Source: Colletotrichum lupini
Taxonomy: Eukaryota > Ascomycota > Sordariomycetes > Glomerellales > Glomerellaceae
Assembly: GCF_023278565.1 (NCBI RefSeq)
Contig: NC_064675.1
Coordinates: 3,782,001-3,846,000, forward strand
Length of the DNA stretch: 64,000 nucleotides
Direction: 5' to 3'
Shown: in pieces, positions 36,881 to 49,427 of the stretch
Position numbering within the stretch: the first letter of the stretch is position 1
How the letters are laid out: each line of letters begins with the position of its first letter
Translations under genes and position numbers: made by a program
Notes under the pieces: model-generated
What the model was told of the DNA's origin: nothing
Databases searched by the model: none
The model's input: the letters and a program-made list of their open reading frames with translations, nothing else

Positions 36881-38219
36881 GTCGATGTCGTGAACTGGCG
36901 CTTCCGGGGCCCTCGAACGGCAGGGACAAAAGCGCAAAATCAACCGGGTTCCTATCGAGCATGTACAAAACCCTGGACTCTTGAGGGGCATCACATCGCT
37001 TTTCAAGCACCAACGATGCGGTGAGTCCTTGTAGGCGCGTCTCTCACCTTGTCGGTCTCGAACGACGAAATGTCGGAGTGGGTACACGAAATGGCGGACA
37101 GAAACTGAATTTCAAGGGTCAGAGATCCGAAAGGGCAAGTCCTGACATATCGGTGGAGAGCAAACTAACAACTCTTGCGCTTCGACTGCTGGGTCGCAGC
37201 ATGAAAGTGGACATCCCCTCTTCTATTGTCTTTTACGCTCACGACAGCCGGTTCATATTGACGATTTCGCCTCTGATGCCGCAAGGCTTCGCGAAGTCGG
37301 CGCAGGTGCATGACAGATAAGCCTTGAGAGACGTGCTGCTGGCACAAGAGACAAATCTAGAAGCAATGGGCCTCACCGACAAAGCCATTTTCCCCCAACG
37401 CATTGACGTGTCTACCACGGATATGCGCCTTGGGAATCTAGGAACCCGATACCTTGAGGGAGTACTGCACACCGTACTTACCTTACCTTACTCAAAATCG
37501 CGGGCATACAACTTCAAGCTCAGAGTTCTCCTCCATGATCCAGCTCCGTCTCCGGCCGCCACGCGACGGGGCTAACATGCACCCCAGTCCGGCACTCCAT
37601 TTACCACCTGCAATAGTCCCTCTCTTGTGATATATGGGCCCTTCGAATCCAACTTAACCCAAGGGCAAGCCATGCCCCCGCCATCTACCTGGCAGGTTGG
37701 CAATTTATTAACCCTACGAGCGGACGCCGGAAGAGGATCCAGAATCAGAAGTGGTCCAGGCCAACGAAAGGAAGCCGGGAGGAGAAGATGTCGCCAGGAG
37801 CCCAGGACCCAGTCCAACCCGGGCTTTCGGTGCCCTTCATTTGAAGCTTCGGCATAGGGCAAGGCCTGCCAAGCCAGAGCAAAATACATGACCGGAACGG
37901 CCGAGTTGGGAACCTGTCGTTGATTTACCCCTCCATTGACGTTGCAACGATAAGCCGTATGCTATCGGCCTACGGAGTACAGGCTTTCATCTGATGTTGG
38001 TAAGGCGTTGCCCGTTGTAGCGAACCGTCAACGATGATGGCCATGGAGTAGACGCTCGTAGGGAATTTCCGGCGCACGTCTCTCATGCCACATAGAGTAG
38101 GTACCTTGCAGTCTCTCTTTTATCGTCCCTTGCCCCCTGACCAAGGACGAGGATGTGGCAAAGACGATATTGGTTCCAAAAAATCTGTCCGTCTGGAGGG
38201 GTAGAAAGTTCAGAACGAG

Positions 38220-38242
38220 AAAAAAAAAAAAAAAAAAAAAAA
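38220..38242. repeat. A23 homopolymer
   Basis: About 23 consecutive A, followed by GAGAGACAGA. No target-site duplication or retroelement-like sequence is visible next to it, so a retroposed tail is not supported. Confidence 0.95.
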
Positions 38243-41200
38243 GAGAGACAGAAAGTTCAGAAACCCTTCAGGATAGCGGGGCACTAGGAACAGCTAAAAT
38301 GGAGCGCGCCTCCACGCCTGGGCACGGAGGCAGTCAGAGCCCACCTCGCGCCGCGGCACGGGTTCCGGCCAGCCGGTTCCCCGTTGGCAGTGCGGCGTCA
38401 GGCGTGCCTGTTTGCGCTCCGCGTTTGTGCCAGGATGCGTTGCTGGAACGGTCGCGGTGGAGGAGGGAGGTGTGGTGTGGTGGGCCTGTCTAATTAAGAG
38501 CATGCTCAAGGGTTGCCTTCAGAACTTCCGGGCGGGACTGCCCTTAGTTGTGTATTACTACTACTACGTAATTGTGTCAGTACTTGCACAGTAGGTACTA
38601 CTGAAGGCCTGAGGTGGCTTCTTCCCGGCATCCGCCGTTCCCGGGTAACCTCTTTGGGCTTCTTTTCTAGTGTATCCGTAGTGTGGTTTCTGAAAGACTG
38701 TGACTCCGTGAGGCGATTGAAAAAAGTAAGGCGAGCAAACACAGCGGTCTCGGTGCTGGTCCCTGGAAGCTGCAAGTGTGGCGGGCCAGGAGAAAAGAGA
38801 ACATGTCGTTGCGCGGAGGGGAATTCTGGCTAGGCAGGCTGGCCAGCCAGCCAGTACTTTCTTAATGGTAGGTACTCGTCGTGACTTTGTACTTTGTATC
38901 GATCTAACCATGTTGGTTCGAATCGCAAAAATGTCACCAATGCACCATTGACAGAGAACGAACATCTCGCAGATCAACAAGACTTGCGGTGGCGGGAGGC
39001 TGAAGGCGACGGGCAGCTAAACCCCTGACGATCATTGAGGTGCCTGACTGGATTTTCCTGCTAGGGCGTTGCCGTCGGGCGCCTTGATCGCGGCACGCAC
39101 TTCTGCATAGTCACAGTCATACATACGTAGGTACTCACGCAGAGTCGGAGGTAAGGTAGACTGATGTGAGGTGGGATCAGCGTGTCAGTGTCATCGCCGG
39201 CCGCCCCAAGGCCCCGGAACATGAACGAATCACGACCTGAAACCGCACCTCTCTGATTCGCAATACTTTTGCGGAAGGAAGAAAAAAAAAAGCACTACGG
39301 ATAGAAAATGGTAGGTTGCCTCTTTCGCTAGTAGTGGCGCGCTGTGTCTGTATTGGACACCCCCGTTACCTACCGCATGTCTCGTTCCGAGCCCATCGTC
39401 GCAATGGAATCTCATGAGAACATCTGATATCGTCCCGATCTGCAACACAGGAGGGGTTCTCTGAGAAAAGGATTGCGACCCCTTTTTTCCCCTTCTTTTC
39501 TTTACAACAAAGCGTCAGTGCCCCTCACGGAACGCCCCGCACCGTCACCCATCCACGCCTTCGTGGATCAAGCGCTCGTTCGTTCGACTTCATAGGTAGC
39601 GATACCCTCGGGAGCGATTCTGTAACCTTTCTCAGACAAGACACACCACGAGGGTGTAAGATGGCGCCATCCCAACTGTCGACGATTTCGACAGTGGAAT
39701 GAAAACCCGCCTGCCTCTAACCTGGGTGTAAGGCAACGTACCGATCCTCATTCACTACCTTATGACAACGGAGCAACAATATCTAACAGAAGCATAGTGA
39801 TCTTGCCCAATCGAATGAACGCATGGCGTTGATGCTACCGAATCTCTCGCCTTTGTCATGAAAGAAGATGGTCAGGCGTAGAAGTGTCCCAGGCTTCGGC
39901 GACTGCCTATCATCGGCGCATGGCGTGTCGTGGCCGAATCGACAGGCAAACCGGCTGATTCTCGCGGACACGGCGCGGCGCATCAAGAAGGCCAGAGGGG
40001 ATCACGCTCACGGCGCCGTTGTCATGAGCGACTGCATTCCGGCGGCGAAGCTTGGGTCAAATGCGATGTCTATGCCCCTCCTCTCAATACCCGGTGGCAT
40101 TAGCCGGGCCGTCGTGACCGGACAAGGCATGGGCGAGAGTACGAATGATGGTAGACCGCTTTATACTTTGCCGGAGTGCAGCGGCATCGTCTTACACCCG
40201 GTCGGAAACGGATAGTCGACGAGCCGTCGGCAGGCGTGGAGGGATACATCAAGGCGGTGGTGAACGCAGGGCCGCCTTCTTCGTCTTCAGACGAAGAACA
40301 AGTGCGGGCAAAATTGGAGTTGCGGCCAGGAAGTCGGGTTGGGATGGGATGGGATGCGTCGAGACGATGTGCCTGAACCTGACCTGTTCCTGGCGCATTC
40401 TTGCGCTCGACTCCCAGGGCAGCAGGGTGGCCAGCAAGGACGAAGACTTGCGGATGCCTTTTACTATCTTTGGGTGAGTTTAGGTGAGTATCACGGCGTA
40501 GACAACGTTCCCATTTCGTTACCTTGTGGCAGGAAGTGACGGCGTTGGCATCATCCAGCCCTCCACGCCTCTTTGAACGTAGCACAGTGCGGAAACGGGC
40601 AAGGACCCGGATAAGGAGGATTCATGGTGATCTGTCGTCCTGGAAACGTCGCGCGTCAACGGAGCACAGTGCGGCGGGAAAGGGTGGTAGTGAAGATCCG
40701 TGGATGGTTCAAATGGAAAACGAGGTGAAATTTGAACAGTCGGCGGGGTCCACCTGCCTTTGGATGAGGTGGGTTAAGGTACTCCGTACCCTACCTTACC
40801 CGGTAGTCCTGCACTTCCTTCCTTCTTGGTCGGTCAAGCTCGTGCCCGGGCTCCACACCGGTGTATGGTGGCCCCTGCACTTCCTCTCTCCTGCCAACCG
40901 CACAGTGTCCTTGATTCCTTCCGGAGGCCCAGTTCCTGGCTGCTGTTCCGTCCGGCGTTCTCTCTCCTTTCTCATATAAGGAAGGCAGGTAATAAGTTAC
41001 TTAACGCTGCAAGGTAAAGTGTTTTGGGCTGCCTCGAGGTAAATGATGGATAAGGTATCGTTGTTTGCGTTCTGAGTGTCAGCGTTCCGTCCCGTCTGTC
41101 TTGTGAAATATGTGTCTCGTTGTTCCGACTGACGGGGGATTCTCAGGTTCGAGGGCAAAGCCGCAAACTTGCAGACGGATGAAGGTATGATAGCTATACT

Positions 41201-42915
41201 TTGTTCGGAGTAATTGCAGGGGACTCAATCTGTCCGTACCTTGGGTCAAGGCTCAAGCAATTGATTGTCATTGTCAGGGACCCAAGCCAAGTCAGACTCG
41301 GCCTTGCTCGTTCAAGACATGATTTTGGATACCTAGATAGACAGATGTTCAATACCTTAGCCGGAGGGGGCCGCCTGCAGCCCATTCACGGCTCAGATTC
41401 AGGCTGGAAATTGACCAAAGTGCCCTCCTTGCCTATTTGATCACTGTCGCACGCTACGAATACCTCGTACTTTCCAATACAGACAAATCCCCTGCTGTGC
41501 CTCAACCCATACCTACTGTCCCGGTCCTTCACTTCCTCACGTTGTGTTTCCTCCCAGGGGAGGGGGATGGACTGCTGAGGATTTGGCCAATGGAGGAGGG
41601 AGAAGAGCGCTCAAAGACCCGCCCCAACGAGACGGGCAAGCAGAATCCTGGAAAAAGCACGAGGGAAGGAGACAAGACGGGACGGGAGGAACCCAGACAG
41701 CTTACCTAATTTGCAACTTTAGCGTACCTACACAGGACCAACCACAGTAGTAGTAAGGGACCACCCGTTGCACCAGGCCTGAGGGAGGAGGTCCCCATTC
41801 CGTCCCCCCGTGCCTCGTGCGGCGTGTGCCTCCTCCCCTTATTGCAATCCTTCAGTCCCGTCCCGGCCATTGACCACCCACAGACTGTTAAGCTTCCGCC
41901 ATCGAGGTACCGCCGGCATCCTTCGCCCATCCTCTAAAGTGACCTCTTCGCGCCTTTGTAATCGCCAATTCGTCCAGCGTCTAGAAGTATACTCCCTACA
42001 TCCACCTATCGCGCCCAAGTAGCTACTCTACTGTGGACCCCCCGTGCTACCATTGTTCCCAGTCGCATCCCCTCGACTCTGCAGCCCGCCCACACGGCCC
42101 ATAACCATTGACAACCACCACGAAAACGACGACGAGGACGAAGACGATAGGCACCTATTCACCATACCTTGTTCAAAGTTATCTTGATATACATTGGATA
42201 CCCCTCCAACGGTCACCGTGACGGTTGCAAAAGATTCGATACTGGTCGTCCACCCGCTAGAGGCCGACCCTGAAAAGGGACAAAGCGAGAGGAGAGGCAT
42301 TTACAGAGACGGTCTGATACACCCGCCGAGAGATCCCCTAGGCGACATTGGTCCTTTGGGGGCCTTCCCTCATCAGGCGATCCTCCTCTCCATGCCCCCT
42401 CTCCCCTCCCGAGTCCCCCCTCCCCTCCCGACTGTCCAGCAGCATCAGCGCACACGACGACGCGAGAAAAATATCCGGCGAATCGTCGCTCGCATCCCAC
42501 ACATCTCTACCCGCCCACTGCTTTCTCTCATCTCATCCCACCAGTGAGCTCTGCGAGTCGCGACCGCTCCCTCGATTTTCCAATTCTTCAACGCGACAAA
42601 CGACCCAGTAGCCAACTGTTCACTGTCAGTCAGCGCCTGCGCCAGAGAACCACCGACCTCGTCGACACACGGCTGCGCCTGTTGCCAGACGAGACGAACG
42701 TCGCCCCCCGCAACTTTACCCCCCGGCTCCAAACCTGCGACTCCTGGATTGTGGGTTTCTGCAACTCAACAACTCGTCGCTTCTCTCCCATCTGACTACG
42801 CCTTCTTCTGCCTTCTTCTTCACGACTTTTTACGATTGACGATTCAACCCATCTCCTCGCCGACCCTCCCCGCCGATACAGGTCCAAGCAACAACAGCCT
42901 AGACGTGCCCGGATC

Positions 42916-42924
42916 ATGACTTGA
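42916..42924 (+). promoter_or_regulatory. Two-codon upstream open reading frame of the RasGEF gene
   Basis: ATG-ACT-TGA lies 41 bases before the RasGEF start codon at 42966. If it is in the mature leader, ribosomes would terminate and must reinitiate or leak past it to reach the main start. It is seen directly; its presence in the transcript is inferred. Confidence 0.45.
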
Positions 42925-42965
42925 CCCTTTTCCCCTCCTTGGGTTATCAGCGCGACCGCCTCATC

Positions 42966-45900
42966 ATGCTGATGACACAGACCGCAGTGCCGGCACTATT
43001 CCAGGGTCAGAACAACAACTACAATTCCCGCAAAAAGCCTTCGCGCGAAAACCTCAATCACGACGCTACCAACTACTACCCTTCCCAACCGGCGTTGGAC
43101 CCTTCCAGCGTCGGCCAAGCCTTCTCACCCTATTCACAGGCCATTACTTCTTCCTCGTCCATAATGAACGGTATTGCGGGCACTGCCCCGCCCGGTACCA
43201 TGTACGTCCGCGCTCTGTACGATTACGAGGCCGACGACCGCACGAGTCTCAGTTTCCACGAAGGAGACGTTATTCAGGTTATAACACAGCTGGAAAGCGG
43301 ATGGTGGGACGGCGTTATCAACGGTGTGCGCGGTTGGTTCCCGAGTAACTACTGTCAAATCGTTACGAGTCCCGACGAAATTCCCGAGCATGACCAGAAT
43401 GGCGATCTTGATCATGTCGACGATGAGGAGGACAGTCAGGAGGTCTACGACGAGCAGCTGGAAGAAGATGACGAGTCGGAACTGGACGACGCCAGCGGCC
43501 TCCCTCTCGAGGGTACGGATCTCGGTGACAAATCACGGGCCGACTTTTGGATCCCGCAAGCAACCCCAGATGGGCGCCTATTCTACTACAATATGATGAC
43601 GGGCAATCGGAGCATGGAATTGCCTTTGGAGTCTCCAGTATCTACCAATGAGACAGGGCCCCGTAACCGGATAAACGTCAATGTCCCTGAGAAGACACGG
43701 CCACCCCCCGAGATGATGGCTAGGGGCCTGACGCAAGATGAGGACGAAGACTCCGAAGCAAACTCCGCATCCGAGTTGGAGGGAGAGTCTTTGATGCTCG
43801 CATCTCGTGGATCTTTGGTAAGAGCTCGTGCCGCAAAGCTCGCACCGCCGTGGGTTGCTTTTGCTGACCAGTGTATGTGCATGATAGCCTCGTAATCGTC
43901 GGTCTCGTAGCGAAATGCTCTCACCCTCCACTTCGATGGACTCCATGAACGGTACCGCACCTGTTACCCGGCAGAAGGACGGCGCATACCTGAACCCGAA
44001 CTTGGCACCCAACGCAATCCCAATGATTGCATCAGCGACCTCGTTCACCAGCACTTCTTACAATACGCCGCCAACCAGCACCGTGCCTCGTTCCTTTTTC
44101 GACGACGGCTCAGCGCCGCCGCTGACCTGGACTCGCCTGGTTTCCAACATGCGCCGAGCCGTTGACCGTTATCGCGATGCCATTACGAGTGGCAACCGTT
44201 CCGAATATGTTGCGCGCGCAGAAGATATCTCAGACCACCTGAGACTACTTCTAGCTGCTGGATCTGGCACGACCGATAACCACTCTGGCCAGCCTTCCAT
44301 TATTTCCACGAACAAGGCTCTTTATCCCCATTTCAGAGACATGATGTCAAAATTCTCGAAGCTCGTAATCTCATCTCACATTGCTGCTGCTGACTGGCCC
44401 AATGCCGAATCTGTACAGAAGTGTCTCCAAGAAGCCGATGGAGTGCTACTCGGCGTTTTCAGTTATGTCGAAATTGCCCGTCAGCAACGTGGAGAGGAGA
44501 TCCCGCGCCTGTTCCCCGGATTTGTCATTGGAAGTTCTACTGGCGGCAGCTGGCAGAACAACGGACTGGGCACCCGCGATCCTATCACAGCGAATTTCCT
44601 GGAAGATGAAGAGGGTGTGGTCGAGCCCACGGCAATTCTAGACGGCAAGCAGCTCGAGAGGCTAGACGAGCTCAAGCGCATGCTTGTTTTCAGCATAAGA
44701 GAACTGGACAAGAATTTGGTTGTGGCGGACAAGATCACTTCACCTTTCAAGCACGAAGTCATCGGAAACAACGTTTGTTTGGCGGGAGGCAAGGTCTTGG
44801 AGACGTTCAAGCCATGGATTGCACTCATCGAGTCTATCGACCTTTCAACCCTGGGCAACAGTTTCCAAACGCCCCAGTTGGCAGACTTCGCCGCCAACAA
44901 GCAGAGCCTATACGACAACATGTCAGACCTGCTGCTAGGTTGCCAGGCCGTGGCCGGGCCCCTGGCCGACGAATGGGCCGAGGTTCGAGGCGAGGCTCTC
45001 GAGAACCGACTAGACTATGTCCGACAATGTGCCAAGGCCCTCGAGACGAATTCCTCGCACATCGGCTTTTCTTTGCAGCTGTTGTCTGAACAGGTGCAAA
45101 TTAACATGCAGCAACAAGTCGACTCGAAACAGAGGGAAGACGTGATGCAGCGTGAACAACTCCGCCGGGGAGAGACCACTCCGTACGACAGACCCCATCA
45201 GCGCACGGAATCGCGAACGACTCCCGCAGCATCGCGACCCCCAATGATCACTTCACAATCCTTCACCGAGGGCGAGAGCACTGGCAACTTCCGAGGAGGC
45301 GACTACTCAAAGGTTAAGAAAATTTTGGGTGACGACCCCAACCCTCAGAGCAACATGCCTCCTGTCGATGACACGCCGGAGTTCCTCAAGCTGGACCATG
45401 AGCCAGATCTTGCCTGGGACAACAAGCTGACACCGCCCATCGTTAAGGGTGGTACTTTGGAGGCACTCGTGGAGCAACTGACACGACATGATAAGCTTGA
45501 CTCGAACTTCAACAACACGTTCCTGCTTACATACAGGTCCTTCACGACAGCTCAAGATCTTTTCAAACTGATCGTGAATCGCTTCGGCATCCAACCACCA
45601 GAGGGTCTCTCGCAATCGGACTTCGAGGCCTGGCGAGACAGGAAACAGAAACTCATTCGCTTCCGAGTCGTCAACATTCTGAAGAGTTGGTTCGATAACT
45701 TCTGGATGGAAGAGCACAATGAGGAATCAAAGCAGCTCATTCGAGATGTTTACACCTTTGCTAGGGATACCGTCAAGTCTACAGAGACACCAGGCTCTGC
45801 ACCACTCATGGCGGTCCTGGATCAACGGCTCAGTGGTCAACAAGCTGGAGCTCGTCGGATGGTACAGACGCTCAACCAAAACACGCCATCACCCATTATG

Positions 45901-46888
45901 CCTAAGAACATGAAGAAGCTCAAGTTCTTGGATATCGATGTCACAGAGTTTGCTCGCCAGCTCACCATAATTGAGTCAAGGCTCTATGGAAAGATTAAGC
46001 CCACAGAGTGTCTCAACAAGACATGGCAAAAGAAGGTTGGCGAGGGAGAGCCAGAACCGGCTCCCAACGTCAAGGCTCTCATTCTGCACTCTAACCAAAT
46101 GACCAATTGGGTGGCGGAGATGATCTTGGCGCAGATGGATGTGAAGAAGCGTGTGATTGTGATCAAGCACTTTGTTTCTGTCGCAGATGTGAGTGGTAGA
46201 ATCTACTACCATGAAATGACTCTGAAGCTAACAGTCCATAGAAATGCCGTAGTCTCAACAACTTTTCCACACTAACCTCAATCATCTCAGCTCTCGGAAC
46301 AGCGCCTATCGCTCGCTTGAAGAGAACTTGGGATCAAGTACCACAAAGAACTCAGGGTGTCTTGGAAACCATGAGAAAGCTCATGGCCAGCACAAAGAAC
46401 TTTGGAGAGTACAGAGAGGCTTTGCACGTGGCCAACCCGCCTTGCATCCCCTTCTTTGGTGCGTAATACTTATAAAAGAAGCCTTAAAGTCGGTGCTAAC
46501 ACTCATGTCCTTGCAGGTGTATACCTTACCGACTTGACATTCATTGAGGACGGAATTCCGTCCATTATTAAGAAGACGAATCTTATCAACTTTGCCAAGC
46601 GGGCAAAGACGGCGGAAGTGATCCGTGACATCCAACAGTACCAAGCTGTTGGCTACTCACTGCAGCCTGTCCCAGAGCTGCAAGATTACATAATAAGTAA
46701 TATGCAAGCTGCCGGAGACGTGCATGAGATGTACGACAAGAGCTTGCAAGTAGAACCACGCGAGCGCGAAGATGAAAAGATCGTGAGGTATGTAGGACTG
46801 GATTTCTAGCCAACTTCTCCGATCGGAGATACTGATTCACCTTTACTAATTCTGAAACAGAGTTCTTGCTGAATCTGGCTTCCTATGA
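42966..46888 (+). CDS. CDC25: CDC25-type Ras guanine nucleotide exchange factor with SH3 domain
   Basis: Five exons (42966-43817, 43888-46188, 46242-46458, 46517-46787, 46861-46888) encode 1222 residues; the introns are 70, 53, 58 and 73 nt and all joins keep frame. An SH3 domain spans about 79-134 (ALYDYEADDRTSLSFHEGD, WWDG, GWFPSNYC). A stretch DFWIPQATPDGRLFYYN at about 195-215 resembles a degenerate WW domain. A long helical and disordered middle follows. The RasGEF N-terminal (REM) domain is at about 800-930 (TFLLTYRSFTTAQDLF). The catalytic Cdc25 homology domain runs from about 970 to 1200 (FARQLTIIESRLYGKIKP, NNFSTLTSIISAL, FFGVYLTDLTFIEDG). The protein loads GTP on Ras, upstream of cAMP and MAPK signalling. 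The start is the first ATG after the last in-frame TTG; a second ATG lies two codons on. The final exon supplies only the conserved VLAESGFL end. Confidence 0.93.
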
Positions 46889-48289
46889 TCGGCGATTACT
46901 GGAACGGAGAGAGCATCCTATCGTGCCTCATTCATGCTGGCAGTTCCGGCATGAGCAGAGGCCTTCGACAGGTTTGGACGTTCCACGCGTCGAGGGAATA
47001 CTCGAGGCGCACCAGGTGTTCATTAACACCATGAGCCCGAGCACTTCGAGGCGGTCCGCCATGGTGACAAAATATCAGAGCTTGGGTTAGGTGCCAACTA
47101 CGGATGAGGTGGCCCTGATCTCAGATTCAGAGCTTCGTCACCATGTGAGCGCAGAGGACTCAAGTCACCATAGTGGCCCTGTAGCCGTTGGATGATACCT
47201 TCGACGGCATAGTGCCGAATGGAGACATGTGTTCCATGCAGAAGAGGAGGGATGAGGTCGGCTGCTCCTTATCCAGAAGGGATCGACTGATATGTTGAGA
47301 TTGAACAATATATAACGACGTGGGTTTAAGAAGCCCACTGCTTCTGCATTTTGGTCGACGGGTTCCCATCAATACCATAGCAAGGACGCTGTTGGAAAAG
47401 CACGACTTGAATCGAACATGGTCAACATGTACGCGAGCCGGCAGGAAAAATGAACGACATGAAGGAAACTGACATTTGGGAATGAAAGCCAATCCAAAAA
47501 AAAAAAACCCCCCCGGAAAAATGAAGAAGAAAAAGAAAAAAAAGAAAAAAAGCTCAGACGGCGTCTGGTGAAGCGTGAACGTGAGAGTAATCTTTGTATA
47601 CGGTTTTCTGGGACGAAATGTGTCGAGCTGGAAAATACTTCACTGGCATCATGAGATGTAAGCAGATGTGGGAATTGGGCGTAGAACTCGAGCCAGACGG
47701 CCGGTTTGCCCATCAAACCCCTTATTGGGTCGTGACCTTTTTCTATAATATCAATCAGAAAAGACTCTGAGAATCGTTTATCGAGATCCATCTTCAATCT
47801 GTCGGCATGCCATAATCATATGTGCTCTTGAACTGCGTAACCATGCAATGCGCCTTATTAGAGCAAGCCTTCTTTGATGATGTCAATATTGGCGTTCACT
47901 AATGCCATGAGAGTAATACTTTTAGTGTCGGGTGTATTTGTGGGGAAGCTGAAGGAACAATAATGTGGGAGGCCAGGAGTCACGCATGATGAGAGCCGTG
48001 AGAAGCATGCAACGGCTTGTTTGGCCTGTGTACGTGCAACAGATTCTCTCAGGAGATGCCTGTCCACCTCCAGATTACCGGTTGGGACAGCATGGCTTTA
48101 GTATCAAAATTGAGCAGTAAGGTTTCTCTCATTCACACAGAATGGCTGTTTTACGGTCATTTCATTAACTTTATCGTTCGGTACTGCAAGTCATTAAACA
48201 GCCGTCATGATCGTGTTACGGCGCTGGTGCTAAAAATCGTTGGTGATACAAAATGGACATGATTAAAGAGAAGTCGCCACATCCATCTC
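46889..48289. other. Spacer between the RasGEF and LEA-like genes (convergent 3' ends)
   Basis: These 1.4 kb contain the 3' ends of two convergent genes. An A12-C7 run lies at 47496-47514, then an A/G-rich tract to about 47552. An ATG-initiated minus-strand frame near 47791 gives about 70 protein-like residues, but it lacks a domain and ends in low complexity. No gene is called. Confidence 0.5.
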
Positions 48290-49427
48290 CTAGTGACGGT
48301 GAAGCTTGGCCTTGATCTTGTCCTTGAGACTTTCCTTCTCCTTCTCCGTGCCAGTGCCGGTACTGGAGCTGTGAGATTCGCTCGTCTTATCACTGGTTTT
48401 GTCGGCGCCGGACTTTGCAGACGCCTTGGCTGCCGCATGGGCGGGATCCTTCTCATCCAGGAGGCCTGACAAACTGTTAGTTGACACTGTGACCACCTTT
48501 GATCAATAGATCTAAACTTACGGTCTGCCTCGCGACCGGCGCCAGGCTTCGTCGCATCAAAATCGCCGCCATCAGCAGCCAATCCGGTAGCCTTTACGAG
48601 CTTCTCGCCCGTACCCTCCTCGCCGTGGCTGGCATTAGGATCCTCCTCCTTCTTGCCTTCGGTGTCCGTCTTGGACTCCTCACCTCCGATGAGACCACCC
48701 TTCGAGGATCCCTTGACATTGCCAGCATCACCCCCGCGCTCCTTGGCGACGGCTTCCAGGGGTCTCGGGCCTGGGCCGTCAAGCTTATCACCGCCAGCAG
48801 TCGGACCGGACGCACTGTTGTTGACATCTTGTCCCTTGGGCGCCGGATCGGTGGCCGGGTCACTGGGAGCGCGCGTCTCAGTCTTGCCTGCGGCGCTGTC
48901 GGCCGAGGGGACATCGTTGGGTGATGTGTGCTTGAGCTCAGGCTTGCCGATCTCTTCCTTGTGCTTTGGGGACAGCTCCTCTGTCGTCTTGTGCGTCGTG
49001 GATTCCTCGGTAGCACGCGACCTATCGGCCAAGCTGTGCTCGTTTCCAGTCTCGGTACCAGTCGTTCCAGTCGTACCAGTCGTGCCAGCCGACGGGGTGC
49101 TTGTGGTAGGGGCAGTGGTAGTAGACAGCCCAGTGGTTGTGGTTGCTGTTGACCCAGTCGCCGGCTCAGAGGTGTGGGCATCAGCCACGTTGGCCTTCTT
49201 CTCCTTGTTCAAGGGGTCTTCTGCTTAGAAGTAAGAATTGGATATATATGAAACCAGGCTCTAGAGCTTCAATCTCTCCATGGTGATAACATACCGATAT
49301 TGCCAGCGTCATACGGTTCACCCTGGCTAGTGTTGCCCTTGACACCAGAGACAGGCTCTTGGTTAGCTTCGTTCGTTCCCCAGATGGCCTTGCTCGCCGC
49401 GCCCGCGATGTTGTTGATTGTCTCCAT
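48290..49427 (-). CDS. Intrinsically disordered, hydrophilic LEA/hydrophilin-like protein
   Basis: Three exons on the minus strand (49427-49295, 49220-48522, 48465-48290) encode 335 residues. The introns are 74 and 56 nt with GTATGT and GTAAGT donors. The N-terminus METINNIAGAASKAIWG and the GEPYDAGNI motif are recurrent in a family of fungal proteins annotated loosely as cell-surface or glycine-rich wall proteins. The body is very rich in T, S, G, K, E, D and A, with TGT(T)G repeats, and has no hydrophobic core, signal peptide or membrane segment. The C-terminus is a basic amphipathic stretch, KESLKDKIKAKLHRH. The composition fits a desiccation- or stress-protective disordered protein. The exact function is unknown, and the surface-protein label is doubtful without a signal peptide. 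Confidence 0.82.

Larger units (their letters stand above)
28963..42965. other. About 14 kb without a supportable gene
   Basis: No open frame here shows a recognisable domain, a credible split-gene model or sustained coding bias. The left end (29.0-29.8 kb) is strongly strand-skewed (GA-rich on plus) with a CGA triplet repeat near 29026-29056, and is probably the leader and promoter of the C2H2 gene. The right end (42.3-42.96 kb) is CT-rich and probably the leader of the RasGEF gene. Between them are scattered simple repeats and homopolymers and recurrent TACTCCGTA, GTACGGATAC and AGGTACCT words. Base composition is not AT-rich, so this does not look like a RIP-mutated transposon graveyard. 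I saw no tRNA. Confidence 0.6.

Noticed and set aside
38220..38242. A23 run as the tail of a retroposed element
   Set aside because: No element body or target-site duplication is visible around it.
38890..38935. tRNA-like B-box GGTTCGAATC
   Set aside because: The flanking bases do not form a T stem, and no A box or cloverleaf can be drawn upstream.
47369..47797. Minus-strand frame starting MDLDKRFSESFLIDIIEKG
   Set aside because: The first 70 residues look protein-like, but the frame then runs into the A/C homopolymer tract and no family is recognisable. It lies in the 3' region of the RasGEF gene.
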